From NCBI GenBank assembly GCA_049282265.1, contig JBAPTR010000319.1, forward strand, positions 1 through 57,728: a stretch of 57,728 bases of DNA. The letters are read 5' to 3'. Within the stretch, counting starts at the first letter, position 1, and every line of letters begins with the position of its first letter. Shown piece after piece: positions 1 through 9,491 of the stretch. The stretch comes from CAYUCJ01 sp049282265 (GTDB taxonomy: Bacteria; Desulfobacterota; DSM-4660; Desulfatiglandales; Desulfatiglandaceae). The translations under genes were made by a program, and so were the position numbers. Below the pieces are notes generated by a model. That model was given only the letters and a program-made list of their open reading frames with translations, searched no databases and was not told the origin of the DNA.

Positions 1-970
1 GGGAAATACTCCCCCCGTGTGCTTCTATCGTCTTTTTTACAATCGCCAAACCCAAACCTGTTCCTCTCTTTTTCGTCGTAAAAAAGGGAGAAAAGACTTT
101 GTTCGCGATTTCCTCCTTGATACCATAGCCGGAGTCCATGATTTCAATGAGGACATCGTTTTTGCGTGCGCATGCCTTTACCACTACACATTGTCTGGGT
201 TCTGATGCCTCGATGGCATTTGTCAGGAGATTTAAAAGGGCTTTTCTCAGTCTGTCCACATCCAGGGGAATTGATGGCAGAGAATGCTCCAACTCGGTTC
301 TTAATACAACACCCCTCAATTCTGCTACTTTATCTGCGACGTTCACCGACTCCAGGATGACTGTTTCTATGGGTTTGTGCGTTCGTTGAAGATTATTAGG
401 TCTTCCGAATTCCAGCATCTCCCGGATCATTGCCTCCAGACGGTCGGATTCCTTAATGATGATTTCCAACTTTTTCCTGTTGGGGTCTTCGGGTGCCAGC
501 TTCCGATAAACTTGTGTGGCGAAGCCCCCGATAGCCATGAGTGGCGTTTTCATATCATGTGCCACTTCGGATGTCGCTCTTCCCAAGGCGGCAAGACGTT
601 CGATTTGAAGGAGTTCTTTGTTTTTTCTCTTCTCTCTTTCTACCAGCAGTCCCAGGACAGCGGCAATCATGATGAAGAGGAGCCCTTCAAGGATCTTGTG
701 GAAGTCTTCAAGGGTAAGGCCTTGCCAGGTTCTTGCTACATAAGGAATGTAGAGGAGGAAGACGCTTGCGGTGACATACATGGCACCCTTTATTCCGAAC
801 CAGAAACATCCAAGAACCAGGGGAAGGTAAAAAAGCATCCGGTAAAAGGCATGGCGATAGCTCAAGGCGGGAAACGTAAAATAGTTCAGGCAGAGGATGC
901 CGAAGACCATGATTCCAACGCCCAGGATTTTTCCAAGTTTTTTGTTGTCAGGCAGCGTTTTGGTATTCAT
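1..970 (-). CDS. Sensor histidine kinase, C-terminus cut by window edge
   Basis: The frame is open from an ATG at 970 to the window edge, about 323 codons with no stop, so the gene is partial. The first 100 or so residues hold several hydrophobic segments, so the sensor part is probably membrane-embedded. A HisKA domain follows, with the phospho-acceptor His in AHDMKTPL. A HATPase_c domain comes next, with an N box (LLNLLTNAIEAS), a G1 box (DSGYGI) and a G2 box (GTGLGLAIVKK). Only the last few residues should be missing. It autophosphorylates and passes phosphate to a response regulator, which is not visible and may lie to the left. It starts 63 bp after the permease gene on the same strand. 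The signal is unknown. Confidence 0.85.
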   Translation of the reverse strand, partial: MNTKTLPDNKKLGKILGVGIMVFGILCLNYFTFPALSYRHAFYRMLFYLPLVLGCFWFGIKGAMYVTASVFLLYIPYVARTWQGLTLEDFHKILEGLLFIMIAAVLGLLVEREKRKNKELLQIERLAALGRATSEVAHDMKTPLMAIGGFATQVYRKLAPEDPNRKKLEIIIKESDRLEAMIREMLEFGRPNNLQRTHKPIETVILESVNVADKVAELRGVVLRTELEHSLPSIPLDVDRLRKALLNLLTNAIEASEPRQCVVVKACARKNDVLIEIMDSGYGIKEEIANKVFSPFFTTKKRGTGLGLAIVKKTIEAHGGSIS

Positions 971-1033
971 CCCACATCTCTTCTCCCAAGAGCCCCGAAG
1001 CAAACCACTTGTAACTTGAGGGCCGGTGCCGCA

Positions 1034-2335
1034 TCAGGCCTTGTTTTTGAAAAGCAATCTCCTTTTACTGAAGAACAATTCCGCTATTATGACGCACAGA
1101 TAGAGGGTCCCCATCCACTCAAGGGCCTTCCAGTCAGTCTTGCAGAGATAGACAATCAACACAACCCATGACGCCAGTGATAAGAGCAGGCCTGCCAGGG
1201 GGATGAAGATATGCATGCCTATCTTTTCCCGAAGTCGTATGGCAGATAGGTTGATGACCGCGAAGATCAGGAGGAACGTGGAACTGGCAAAGGATGATAT
1301 GATCGTCAGATTAGTAGTGTTTACAAAGAGCAGAGTGAGGGCGCTGATGAAAATCAGGCTCACAGAGGGGATGTCCTTAGTACGTTCCTTATGGGAAAAG
1401 ACCTTCGGTAACTCGGATTCCTGAGCCATGACCATGCCGAGCCGAGCCGTGCCGAAAAGGGTAGCATTAATGGCCGATGCAGTGGAGAGCAGGGCGCCCA
1501 ATCCTATGAGCATAAATCCGGATTTGCCGAGGAATGGCCTTGCTGCCACCGCAAGGGCATACTCTTTATACTTGCTGATATCTGACGGAAGGAGATTTCC
1601 CACGGCCACCAAAGAAACCAGGATATAAATGGCAATAGTGACTGAAACAGAGATGAGGATTGCTTTTCCCAGGGTTTTCTCGGGATGTTCCATCTCATTG
1701 ACTGCATTGGGGATCAATTCAAAACCTTCGTAGGCAACGAAGATGAGGGCCGCCCCCATCAGAACCCCGGTCTTCCCCAGGTTGAAAACCGGGAGAAGGT
1801 GGTCTGTTTTAACATAGAAGATGCCTACAACGGCAAAGAGTGCAAGGATCAGTACCTTGACCATAACAATCACGTCTTCACTCTTGCCTGCCGCTTTTAC
1901 CCCATACAAATTGACGCCCAGGAATAAAAGGAGAACCACGGATTCCAGCAGGTGGTGCATGGCAGGGACATTTTGGCCGAACATGGCCGCCCCGTAGACG
2001 CCGAAGGTATAGGCATAGAGGGAAAGGGTGCCGACATACCCGGTGAGCAGGAGCCACCCACCGATTCCGGAGATGTTCTTGTGTTTGAAGGCGTGCTCCA
2101 GGTACGTAAAACTGCCCCCGTCAGATCGAAAAGCGAGCCCGAGGCGGGCATAGGAGAAACCGGTCAGGAGGGCAATAAGGCCACCCAGCCCGAATGCAAT
2201 GGGCGCTGCATGCCCGGCAAGGGCCACCGAAAGTCCCAGGACGGAGAAGATCCCGCCTCCTACCATCCCGCCTACACCCATGGCGATCAGTTCTTTCAGG
2301 CCAAGTTTTTCCTCTTTGGCTCTTTGTCCACTCAT
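1034..2335 (-). CDS. APC-superfamily amino acid permease
   Basis: This is a 433-residue inner-membrane transporter of the amino acid/polyamine/organocation superfamily, with about 12 hydrophobic segments. The family signature lies at the N-terminus, in the glycine-rich stretch GVGGMVGGGIFSVLG around residues 20-35, which forms the unwound substrate-binding part of TM1. The start is an ATG directly behind a strong GGGGGAGG ribosome site. It lies 56 bp after a universal stress protein gene and 63 bp before a sensor kinase, so it is probably co-transcribed with both. The substrate cannot be read from sequence; amino acid uptake or exchange is likely. Confidence 0.85.
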   Translation of the reverse strand: MSGQRAKEEKLGLKELIAMGVGGMVGGGIFSVLGLSVALAGHAAPIAFGLGGLIALLTGFSYARLGLAFRSDGGSFTYLEHAFKHKNISGIGGWLLLTGYVGTLSLYAYTFGVYGAAMFGQNVPAMHHLLESVVLLLFLGVNLYGVKAAGKSEDVIVMVKVLILALFAVVGIFYVKTDHLLPVFNLGKTGVLMGAALIFVAYEGFELIPNAVNEMEHPEKTLGKAILISVSVTIAIYILVSLVAVGNLLPSDISKYKEYALAVAARPFLGKSGFMLIGLGALLSTASAINATLFGTARLGMVMAQESELPKVFSHKERTKDIPSVSLIFISALTLLFVNTTNLTIISSFASSTFLLIFAVINLSAIRLREKIGMHIFIPLAGLLLSLASWVVLIVYLCKTDWKALEWMGTLYLCVIIAELFFSKRRLLFKNKA

Positions 2336-2391
2336 TAACCTCCCCCCCGCGTTTGAAGTTCGTTCAATGGCATCAAGAGGCTGTTATTCTG

Positions 2392-2832
2392 CTAATGTGA
2401 TCGAACGATAAGCAATGGCCGGTCTGCCCGATGCAGGACGCCCAACGCCATACTGCCGTAAAAGACCCGGGATAGGCCGGTCCTGCCATGGCTGGTGATT
2501 GCGATAAGGTCTGCGTCTTCACTCTCGGCTGTGTTTAGGATCCCGCCAACAACAGGGCCATGAGAGACGTGTATTTTCGATTGTATACCCTTTTCCCGAA
2601 ATTCCCCGTTTACGGTTTCCAGGTAAAGCTCTGCTTGCTTTGTCATCTCTTCAATTTCTTGCTGAAACCCTTCGAGGTAAGGGTTTTCAGGATCCATCAT
2701 AATCGGTGGTGGTTCAACCACTTGCAGAAAGACCAGCCTTGCATGAAAACACAGGGCAAGTTCCTCGGCATGTGGTAATATGGCCTCGGCTCTTTTTGAT
2801 CCATCCAAAGGGACAAGAATGCAATGGTACAT
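2392..2832 (-). CDS. Universal stress protein, UspA family
   Basis: The product is a 146-residue single-domain Usp protein. It opens with the usual beta strand and ATP-binding loop (ILVPLDGSKRAE) and carries the nucleotide motif GPVVGGIL followed by ITSHGRTGLSRVFYGS near the C-terminus, the G-2x-G-9x-G(S/T) pattern of ATP-binding Usp proteins. I start it at the ATG at 2832, because a strong GAAGGAGGA site lies just upstream; the frame is open 10 codons further. It sits between gpmA (48 bp away) and the permease (56 bp away). A second usp gene heads the same block at 9953. Such proteins act in the cytoplasm under starvation, redox or energy stress. Confidence 0.9.
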   Translation of the reverse strand: MYHCILVPLDGSKRAEAILPHAEELALCFHARLVFLQVVEPPPIMMDPENPYLEGFQQEIEEMTKQAELYLETVNGEFREKGIQSKIHVSHGPVVGGILNTAESEDADLIAITSHGRTGLSRVFYGSMALGVLHRADRPLLIVRSH

Positions 2833-2880
2833 TTTTGATTCCTCCTTCTTTATCTCTCTCATGATTTACGTTTCTTTCGG

Positions 2881-3630
2881 CTACCTCCTGACCGCGGCTT
2901 GGTTGGCGACTGCCTCCTCGGCCTTCTTGGCTGCTTCGGGATCACCCAGATAGGTCTTGCGAAGGGGCTTGAGATCGTCGTCCAGGTCATATCTCAGGGG
3001 GATGCCGGTGGGTATATTCAGTCCCACAATCTCCTCCTCTGACATACTATCGAGATGTTTGACTAATGCGCGGAGGCTGTTGCCGTGCGCGACGATGAGC
3101 ACGCGCGTACCATTTTTGATCTGCGGCGCAATCGTGTCCAGCCAGTAGGGAATGAAGCGGGCTACAGTGTCTTTGAGACTCTCCGCCAGCGGGATCTCCT
3201 CTCTCGAAAGGCCGGCATAGCGTCGATCCCGGCCGGGATACCTGTCGTCACTTTCCTTAAGCGCCGGGGGTGGGGTGGCGTAGGAGCGGCGCCATATCTT
3301 CACCTGCTCTGCGCCATACTTCTGCGCTGTTGCCGCCTTGTTAAGACCCTGCAGTGCGCCGTAGTGCCGCTCATTCAAACGCCAATGCCGCACAACGGGC
3401 ACCCATATCTGGTCCAATTCATCAAGCACTTCCCACTTCGTTCGAATAGCACGCTTCAGGAGAGAGGTATAAACCAGGTCGAACTCGTACCCTCCCTCTT
3501 GCAAGAGCTTGCCTGCATTCCTGGCTTCTTGGATGCCTTGTTCACTTAAGTCAACATCCGCCCAACCCGTGAAACGATTCTGCAGGTTCCACGCGCTCTC
3601 ACCGTGCCGTAGTAGAATTAGTTTATACAT
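2881..3630 (-). CDS. gpmA: 2,3-bisphosphoglycerate-dependent phosphoglycerate mutase
   Basis: This glycolytic and gluconeogenic enzyme interconverts 3- and 2-phosphoglycerate. The phospho-histidine motif LLRHGESAWN is at residues 6-15 (His9), the central motif LNERHYGALQG follows, and the second catalytic His lies in VAHGNSLRALVKHL near residue 183. The length of 249 residues fits the family. I use the ATG at 3630: it overlaps the stop of the GAPDH gene by 8 bp, which suggests translational coupling, and it places the catalytic motif where the family expects it. An upstream in-frame ATG at 3678 would add 16 unrelated residues. No good ribosome site precedes 3630, in line with coupling. Confidence 0.93.
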   Translation of the reverse strand: MYKLILLRHGESAWNLQNRFTGWADVDLSEQGIQEARNAGKLLQEGGYEFDLVYTSLLKRAIRTKWEVLDELDQIWVPVVRHWRLNERHYGALQGLNKAATAQKYGAEQVKIWRRSYATPPPALKESDDRYPGRDRRYAGLSREEIPLAESLKDTVARFIPYWLDTIAPQIKNGTRVLIVAHGNSLRALVKHLDSMSEEEIVGLNIPTGIPLRYDLDDDLKPLRKTYLGDPEAAKKAEEAVANQAAVRR

Positions 3631-4618
3631 AAGCTGAAAGGTCAAGCATCCGTCTCGCATAGCCGAATTCATTGTCATACCAGACCAGCACCTTGGCCAC
3701 TCGGTTCATGACCAGCCTTGTGGACGGGGCGTCAACAATACCTGAATGGGGATTTCCAATAATGTCGGCAGAGACGATTTCATCGTCATTATAATCTATG
3801 ATACCTCTGAGCTCCCCCTCCGCTGAGTTTCTCAAGGCGGAATTCACTGTCTCCACGGAAACGTCCTTTTTTAGATGGGCGACAATATCCGTTAAAGCCC
3901 CATCCGGGATCGGGACTCTCACCGCTATGGCATCCATCCTCCCTTTCAGCTCGGGTATGACAAGGGCTGTTGCCTCAGCAGCCCCCGTTGTGCTTGGAAT
4001 CAAGGAGGCGGCGGCAGCCCGGCCCCTTCTTCTTTTGCGGGCAGGACGGTCTACAAGGGACTGGCTCGCCGTATAGGCATGGATGGTGGTTACCATAACG
4101 CTTTCAATCCCGAAGGCATCATTGAGGATCTTGACCACGGGTGCCAGCGAATTGGTGGTGCAGGAGGCATTTGAAATAATATGATGCGCCTGACGGTCAT
4201 AAAGCTTCTCGTTTACCCCCATTACGATGGTCAAATCGGCGCTTTCAGAGGGAGCGCTGATAATCACCTTCGATGCTCCGGCCGCAAGGTGTTTTGCCGC
4301 GTCTTCCCGTTTTCTGAAGAGCCCTGTGCACTCCAGCACGATATCGACCCCGAGTGCTTTCCAGGGCAGCTTTGCAGGGACCGTTTCATTGAAGATAGCG
4401 ACTTTCTGAGACCCCAACTTGAGATAATCCGAGCCCACTTGGATAGGGAACGAAGCTTTCCCATGCACAGAATCATATTTGAGTAAGTATGCAAGCTCAT
4501 CGGGTGGCGTGAGGTCGTTGGCTGCGACGACCTGGAGATTTTCCGGAGGATTGGATAGATAATGCCGCAGCACCAGTCTTCCAATACGTCCTAATCCGTT
4601 AATAGCAACTTTCTTCAT
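3623..4618 (-). CDS. gap: Glyceraldehyde-3-phosphate dehydrogenase
   Basis: The 331-residue enzyme oxidises glyceraldehyde 3-phosphate to 1,3-bisphosphoglycerate in the cytoplasm. The Rossmann motif INGLGRIGRLVLR is at the N-terminus. Asp35 (AAND) suggests NAD preference. The catalytic Cys153 lies in ISNASCTTNSLAP, and YDNEFGYARRM closes the protein. The ATG at 4618 has a strong AAAGGAGG site; the frame is open 27 codons further without family homology. The S-loop is rich in arginine (RKRRRGR), a little unlike the common DLRRGRAAA form. It overlaps gpmA by 8 bp, pairing two lower-glycolysis steps. A broken sugar-phosphate mutase lies just upstream. Confidence 0.95.
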   Translation of the reverse strand: MKKVAINGLGRIGRLVLRHYLSNPPENLQVVAANDLTPPDELAYLLKYDSVHGKASFPIQVGSDYLKLGSQKVAIFNETVPAKLPWKALGVDIVLECTGLFRKREDAAKHLAAGASKVIISAPSESADLTIVMGVNEKLYDRQAHHIISNASCTTNSLAPVVKILNDAFGIESVMVTTIHAYTASQSLVDRPARKRRRGRAAAASLIPSTTGAAEATALVIPELKGRMDAIAVRVPIPDGALTDIVAHLKKDVSVETVNSALRNSAEGELRGIIDYNDDEIVSADIIGNPHSGIVDAPSTRLVMNRVAKVLVWYDNEFGYARRMLDLSAYV

Positions 4619-4730
4619 GGCGGTACCTCCTTTCGTTACTCCTTTAGAGTTAGGTAACTGTTCTAAAAACATCAACACGGGTTGATTAAGCAACTTCATC
4701 TTTTAAAACAATCAGTTGTGGGTTATGCAG

Positions 4731-5446
4731 CTATGACTCAATCGTCATGGAAAGATCAGACTCACCAATTTTTTCTCTCATCTGTTCCTTGATAAAGGCA
4801 TGACCTACCCTGCAGCGCACTGCCCTGCCACCGAGATGGGTAATGGTTTCAGGGACGATTCGGCTGGAACGCAGGTCGTAAAGAATGGTTGCGCCCGGTT
4901 CCTTTGTTAGAAAAAACCCGGCAATGAGTGCTGTCACCAGGTCCTCCGGGACTCTTTCCCCTTTTTCATCGATAAACCCACAGCGATCCGCGTCCCCATC
5001 AAATGCCACACCGATATCCGCTTTCTCTTTTGTAACCATATTCTGTAAATCCCAGGTGGTTGATGGCAAAAGAGGGTTAGCGATGTCGTGGGGGAATCTC
5101 CCGGCGGGTTCCATATACATGGGTATCAATGTCCAGACAGGAAATCTTTCGAACAAGAGAGCCACCTGCGGCCCGGCCATACCATTTCCTGCATCAACCA
5201 CAATTTTCAAAGGTCTTGGGTTGTGAACAAATGTGCTCAGTTATCCGTAACGCGAGCGCCTGATGAAATGGCGCTCTCTATAAAAGCTTTGGCAAGCGCT
5301 GAAGAAGAAACGCGCATATCATGTCCGACGACAATTCTACGAGCATTGAGTAAGTCAACAAAAGCAGCCCCAATTTTCCCGGCCGTCGCGTCATCCAATT
5401 CATCGGGATAGGAGCCTCGGACATCATAGGCCTTAAAGCGGCTGTT
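4731..5446 (-). pseudogene. Phosphomannomutase/phosphoglucomutase remnant with internal deletion
   Basis: Two pieces of an alpha-D-phosphohexomutase lie in order but in different frames. The N-terminal piece (about 5437 to 5240) reads FKAYDVRGSYPDEL, then VVGHDMRVSS, and ends at a stop after GARVTDN. The second piece (about 5235 to 4731) starts within FVHNPRPLKIVVD and contains the metal-binding loop AFDGDADRCG, ending at GESDLSMTIES. Compared with the family, about 90 residues are missing, including the TGSHNP loop with the catalytic phosphoserine, and the junction changes frame. The end of domain III and domain IV are also absent. No start codon remains: the first codons overlap the last 14 bp of the ATPase gene. 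It is almost certainly non-functional. Confidence 0.85.
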
Positions 5447-7922
5447 TCAGGGTTTTCAAAAATGTACGATGGTGTTTACTCCCCAGCTCAAGATGGCGAT
5501 AGACGATTATTTTCGCCAGGTCCTCAATGAATATCCAGACCACGCAGTACGCCCAGATGAGACCTACATTCCCCCAGCTTATAGAGGTTAGGAGTCCAAA
5601 GGGATAGACCACCAGGAGGGTCGCCAGCAGCTTGGTCACTACGGCCGACCAGAGGAGGGAGCGTGATGGGAAGGGTTTTTTAAAAAACGGTTTTTTGGTG
5701 CGGACAACAAAGAGCGTGAGGTGGCCTGCCACTGCCAGTTTCAGAAAGATGAAGGTCTGGATTTGGGCCACATTCAGCCCCAGCCACAATTTCGCAATCA
5801 TGAGTATCCCGAAGGTTTCCACAACGCCTATGAGCCCCAAGACCGTAGATACCCTCAAGATACCGTGCATGTCCCACCGCACCGGATTCGGGTCGAGCAT
5901 GGTATTATCATAAGCGATGGTCATAATGGGGACATCATTGAAGAAGGCCAGAAGGATTATCATAAGGGCGGTGATCGGATAGAATTTATAGATGATCATG
6001 GCCAGTACCACGAAGAACATGATTCTGATGGTCTCCACGATCCGGTAAATGGCATAGCTGTTCATACGTTCAAAGATCCTGCGGGCCTCTTCTATGGCCT
6101 TGACAATCACCGACAGGCCCGGTGCGGTCAACACCAGGGAGGCCGCGGCCCTGGCCGCATCGGTGGCTCCTGAAACGGCGATCCCGACTTCCGCCTGCTT
6201 CAAGGCGGGCGCGTCGTTCACCCCGTCCCCGGTCATGCCCACCAGGTGTCCCCGTGATTGGAGGGCCTTGACAATCCCGTATTTGTGCTCGGGAAAGACT
6301 TGGGCGAAACCATCCGCCTGTTCTATGTGCATGGCGGCTTCGGAGCCCAGGTGGGCGGGGTCCGCACCCTTTTCAAAGAACAGATCAGCCGGCTGGATAT
6401 TCTTGCCCAGACCCAGTTTCCCGGAGATTTCCCTGGCTATTGCCACATTGTCCCCGGTCACCATTTTTACCTTAATGCCGTGCTCCCCGGCCTGGGCAAG
6501 GGTCTCGGCTGAATCCTCCCGTGGGGGATCAAAGAGGGGGAGGATGCCGAGAAATTTCCAGGAGTCGTCTTCATCTGTCCGCGCCACGCCCAGGGTGCGG
6601 TATCCCTTAGCGGCAAAATCGTTGACGATTTGCTCGGCCTTGCTCTTTATGTTTTCGTCAACCCGGGCGAGATCGAGGATGACCTGGGGTGCTCCCTTGG
6701 TGACCTTGAAGGTGTGGCCCCGGGTGTCTTCGACGGTGGCCTCCGTGCGTTTTTCCACCGGATCAAAGGGGATAAAATTAACCTCCTTGTAGCCTTTCAG
6801 AACCGCTGGGTCCCGGAGTCCCCCCAGGAGCGCCAGGTCGATGGGGTCCTGGTCTTCCTCCTTTGAGGCCAGCGTGCCTGCCAGAATCAGTTCCTGGACG
6901 TCCTCGACCGCAAAGGGAACAGGATCACCCAGGGTGAGCTTGTTCTGGGTCAGGGTTCCGGTCTTGTCGGAGCATAGGATGTCGATCCCGGCCATCTCCT
7001 CGATGGATTCCAGGCGTGACACAATGGCCTTCATCTTGGAGAGCGCCAGAGCGCCCACGGCCATGGTGACGGACAGAACAGCCGGCATGGCCACCGGGAT
7101 GGAGGCCACGGTGAGAATGAGGGCGAACTGGATGAGGTCCAGCACCGGTGTTCCACGCTGGAGTTCCACCAGGATCAACACGGAAACCAGCGCCAGACTG
7201 AGATAGATGAGATAGTCACCTATATGCAGAACTGCTTTCTGGAAATGGGAGACTGCCCCGGCGCTCTCCACCAATTTGGCCGTACGGCCGAAATAGGTGT
7301 TCACCCCGGTGCCAGACACCAGGGCCACCATCTCTCCCTGTTTCGCTACTGAGCCGGCATAAGCGATATCGCCCGTCTTCTTGTTCACAGGCAGGGATTC
7401 CCCGGTCAGCCCGGACTGGTCCACGCTCAGGTAATCACCTTCGATCAGCTTGGCGTCGGCCGGGATCACATCCCCCAGACGCAGGCGGATGACATCTCCG
7501 GGCACAATCTCTTTGGCATCCACTTCCTGCCACTTTCCGTCACGGAGTGCCCGGGTTTTGAGTGCCAGTTGTTTCTTGAGGGCTTCCACAGCGTTACCGG
7601 CCTTGTATTCCTGCCAGAATCCAACCGCTGCATTAAAGCCCAGAAGGACCGCAATGATGATGAAATCCGCCCAGTGCCGCACCACCAGAGACAGGATGGC
7701 CGCCACTTCGATCATCCAGGGGATCGGTCCCCAGAAGTACCCTAACAGCTTGAGAAAGGGGCGGGCTTTTTTTTCGGCAATTTCATTGTACCCGTATTGC
7801 CCCAGCCGTTCTTTTGCCTCGGATTCGGAAAGTCCCTGTTCCTTCGAAGCGAGGAGCTTCATGAGTTCAGGGATGGGTGTTTTTTCTACTTCTTTGGGAT
7901 CTATGGTTTTTGTTTGCACCAT
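5433..7922 (-). CDS. P-type proton ATPase (P3A, plasma-membrane type)
   Basis: This 829-residue ATP-driven cation pump resembles the fungal/plant PMA1 and archaeal proton-ATPase group. Visible parts in order: an N-terminal actuator extension, TM1-2 (residues 60-100), the actuator TGES loop (173-176), TM3-4 with ASIPVAMPAVL, the phosphorylation motif CSDKTGTLTQNK (Asp319), the nucleotide-binding KGAPQVIL, the hinge MTGDGVNDAPALKQA, and about six C-terminal membrane segments. It lacks the CPC motif of heavy-metal pumps. The PVAMP segment and the length of about 830 support proton export over calcium transport, but the ion is inferred. The AGGAGG site lies only 2 bp from the ATG, so the GTG at the second codon may be the real start. 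The htrA stop lies 6 bp upstream. Confidence 0.9.
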   Translation of the reverse strand: MVQTKTIDPKEVEKTPIPELMKLLASKEQGLSESEAKERLGQYGYNEIAEKKARPFLKLLGYFWGPIPWMIEVAAILSLVVRHWADFIIIAVLLGFNAAVGFWQEYKAGNAVEALKKQLALKTRALRDGKWQEVDAKEIVPGDVIRLRLGDVIPADAKLIEGDYLSVDQSGLTGESLPVNKKTGDIAYAGSVAKQGEMVALVSGTGVNTYFGRTAKLVESAGAVSHFQKAVLHIGDYLIYLSLALVSVLILVELQRGTPVLDLIQFALILTVASIPVAMPAVLSVTMAVGALALSKMKAIVSRLESIEEMAGIDILCSDKTGTLTQNKLTLGDPVPFAVEDVQELILAGTLASKEEDQDPIDLALLGGLRDPAVLKGYKEVNFIPFDPVEKRTEATVEDTRGHTFKVTKGAPQVILDLARVDENIKSKAEQIVNDFAAKGYRTLGVARTDEDDSWKFLGILPLFDPPREDSAETLAQAGEHGIKVKMVTGDNVAIAREISGKLGLGKNIQPADLFFEKGADPAHLGSEAAMHIEQADGFAQVFPEHKYGIVKALQSRGHLVGMTGDGVNDAPALKQAEVGIAVSGATDAARAAASLVLTAPGLSVIVKAIEEARRIFERMNSYAIYRIVETIRIMFFVVLAMIIYKFYPITALMIILLAFFNDVPIMTIAYDNTMLDPNPVRWDMHGILRVSTVLGLIGVVETFGILMIAKLWLGLNVAQIQTFIFLKLAVAGHLTLFVVRTKKPFFKKPFPSRSLLWSAVVTKLLATLLVVYPFGLLTSISWGNVGLIWAYCVVWIFIEDLAKIIVYRHLELGSKHHRTFLKTLKQPL

Positions 7923-7928
7923 AACCTC

Positions 7929-9458
7929 CTATCGTACCACCACCTGGACAGAGTCCTTTTCGCCGGTTCGGTGGTCAAGGGCAAGAATCATGATCCCCTG
8001 ATGAGGCCCGAGCGTGTTGGCCAAGGTGTCGAGGTCCTGCACACTCGTGATGGCGCGCCTGTTTATCTGAAGAATAATGTCTCCAACCTCGAACCCCGCC
8101 TTGCCAAGAGGGCCCTTCGGGTCCACCCACGCGACAGCCACCCCCTGCTGGGGATGCAGGCCATATTTTTCCGCCTCTTTTTTCGTGACGGGCCGGGCCG
8201 TGACTCCAAGATGGTCTTTCACCGATGCGGAGTAGAATTTCGCCGCGTCTTCCAGGTTCCCGATTTTGATCGTGATTTCAACTTGTTTTCCATCGCGTAA
8301 AACCGTTACCTTGGTTTCCTCGCCGATGGGTGTTTCGGCCACAACATTGCGCAATGTATCCGCATCTTTGATATCCTTTTCCCCAAACTTCAACAAGATA
8401 TCGCCCCTTTTCAGCCCGGCCTTGTCTGCGGGGCCTCCTTTGACCACATCGGCAATCAGGGCACCATTATGGTCTTTTGTGCCAAAAGATTTCGCAAGGG
8501 CAGGGGTAAGGTTCTGGATGCTCACCCCGAGCCATCCCCGCACCATTTTGCCATGGGCAATGAGTTGTTTCGCAACCTGGAGGGCCATGTTGCTCGGGAT
8601 GGAAAAACCGATGCCCTCAAAGCCGCCTGACTGGGACATGATGGCTGAATTAATCCCGATTACCTTTCCCTGGAGGTCCAACAAAGGACCGCCGCTGTTG
8701 CCCGGGTTGATGGCGGCGTCGGTCTGCAGAAAATCTTCATAGTTGCTCGGGTTCATGATGCCGGTCCGGTGCTTTGCGCTGATGATCCCCTGGGTGACCG
8801 TTTGACTGAGGCCCAGGGGTTGACCTATGGCCACCACCCATTGTCCCACCTGCACTTTGTCGGAATCACCGAACGTTGCAAAGGGCAGCGATTTGTCGGC
8901 GGGAATCTTGATCACGGCAAGGTCTGTTTTGGGGTCTGCTCCCACCAGTTTCGCCGCGTAATGTTTGCCGTTGGCCAGGAGTACATCAATCTTGCTGGCA
9001 CCGCCGGCAACATGGTTATTGGTCAGGATATGGCCCTGTGCGTCCATGATGATCCCGCTTCCAAGACCTTTCAATTCACGTTTGAATTTCCGGGGTCCCC
9101 TCGGGGCGCCAAAAAATTGTTGAAGGAAAGGGTCATTCTCAAAAGGAAACATGGGATTCACGACTTCCTGATATTCTGTCACTTCGACGTGAACCACGGT
9201 AGGAAGGGCCTCTTTTGCAACCAGCTCTATGGCGGTTCTCCAATTGGCCATCATTTGGGGTTGTGCTGTCACCGGTGCCACGGCAGGCTGGGAGGATATC
9301 TCTTTTTGAGTTTTGTTGGATTTCCCGGCCTGTTCATCTTTTTTGTTGCACGCGCTCAAGAGCCCTGTAGCGAGAAAGATGAAGGCAGTCACCAACACCA
9401 AAAGGTGAAGGCGAGAGTGAATTACCAGATGCTTATGATTGGATAAATCTTTTTTCAT
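7929..9458 (-). CDS. HtrA/DegP-type serine protease, predicted lipoprotein
   Basis: The 509-residue periplasmic quality-control protease has a lipobox LLSAC (Cys37), so it is predicted to be lipid-anchored, unusual for HtrA. The trypsin-like domain holds the full triad: His149 (TNNHVAGG), Asp179 (DPKTDLAVI) and Ser255 (NPGNSGGPL). Two PDZ domains follow (about residues 300-385 and 410-505), each with a carboxylate-binding GWLGVSIQ or LGVTARP strand. I use the ATG at 9458, behind a GGAGG site, rather than the in-frame codon at 9473. It is preceded by usp (33 bp) and followed by the proton ATPase (6 bp). A paralogue with the same architecture but a cleavable signal lies at 27662-29104. Confidence 0.93.
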   Translation of the reverse strand: MKKDLSNHKHLVIHSRLHLLVLVTAFIFLATGLLSACNKKDEQAGKSNKTQKEISSQPAVAPVTAQPQMMANWRTAIELVAKEALPTVVHVEVTEYQEVVNPMFPFENDPFLQQFFGAPRGPRKFKRELKGLGSGIIMDAQGHILTNNHVAGGASKIDVLLANGKHYAAKLVGADPKTDLAVIKIPADKSLPFATFGDSDKVQVGQWVVAIGQPLGLSQTVTQGIISAKHRTGIMNPSNYEDFLQTDAAINPGNSGGPLLDLQGKVIGINSAIMSQSGGFEGIGFSIPSNMALQVAKQLIAHGKMVRGWLGVSIQNLTPALAKSFGTKDHNGALIADVVKGGPADKAGLKRGDILLKFGEKDIKDADTLRNVVAETPIGEETKVTVLRDGKQVEITIKIGNLEDAAKFYSASVKDHLGVTARPVTKKEAEKYGLHPQQGVAVAWVDPKGPLGKAGFEVGDIILQINRRAITSVQDLDTLANTLGPHQGIMILALDHRTGEKDSVQVVVR

Positions 9459-9491
9459 GATCGTTTCCTCCATTTTTCTGATGAATGGGAT

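Noticed and set aside
377..1171. 264-codon plus-strand frame
   Set aside because: Antisense to the partial sensor kinase, which reads through as a proper HisKA/HATPase protein.
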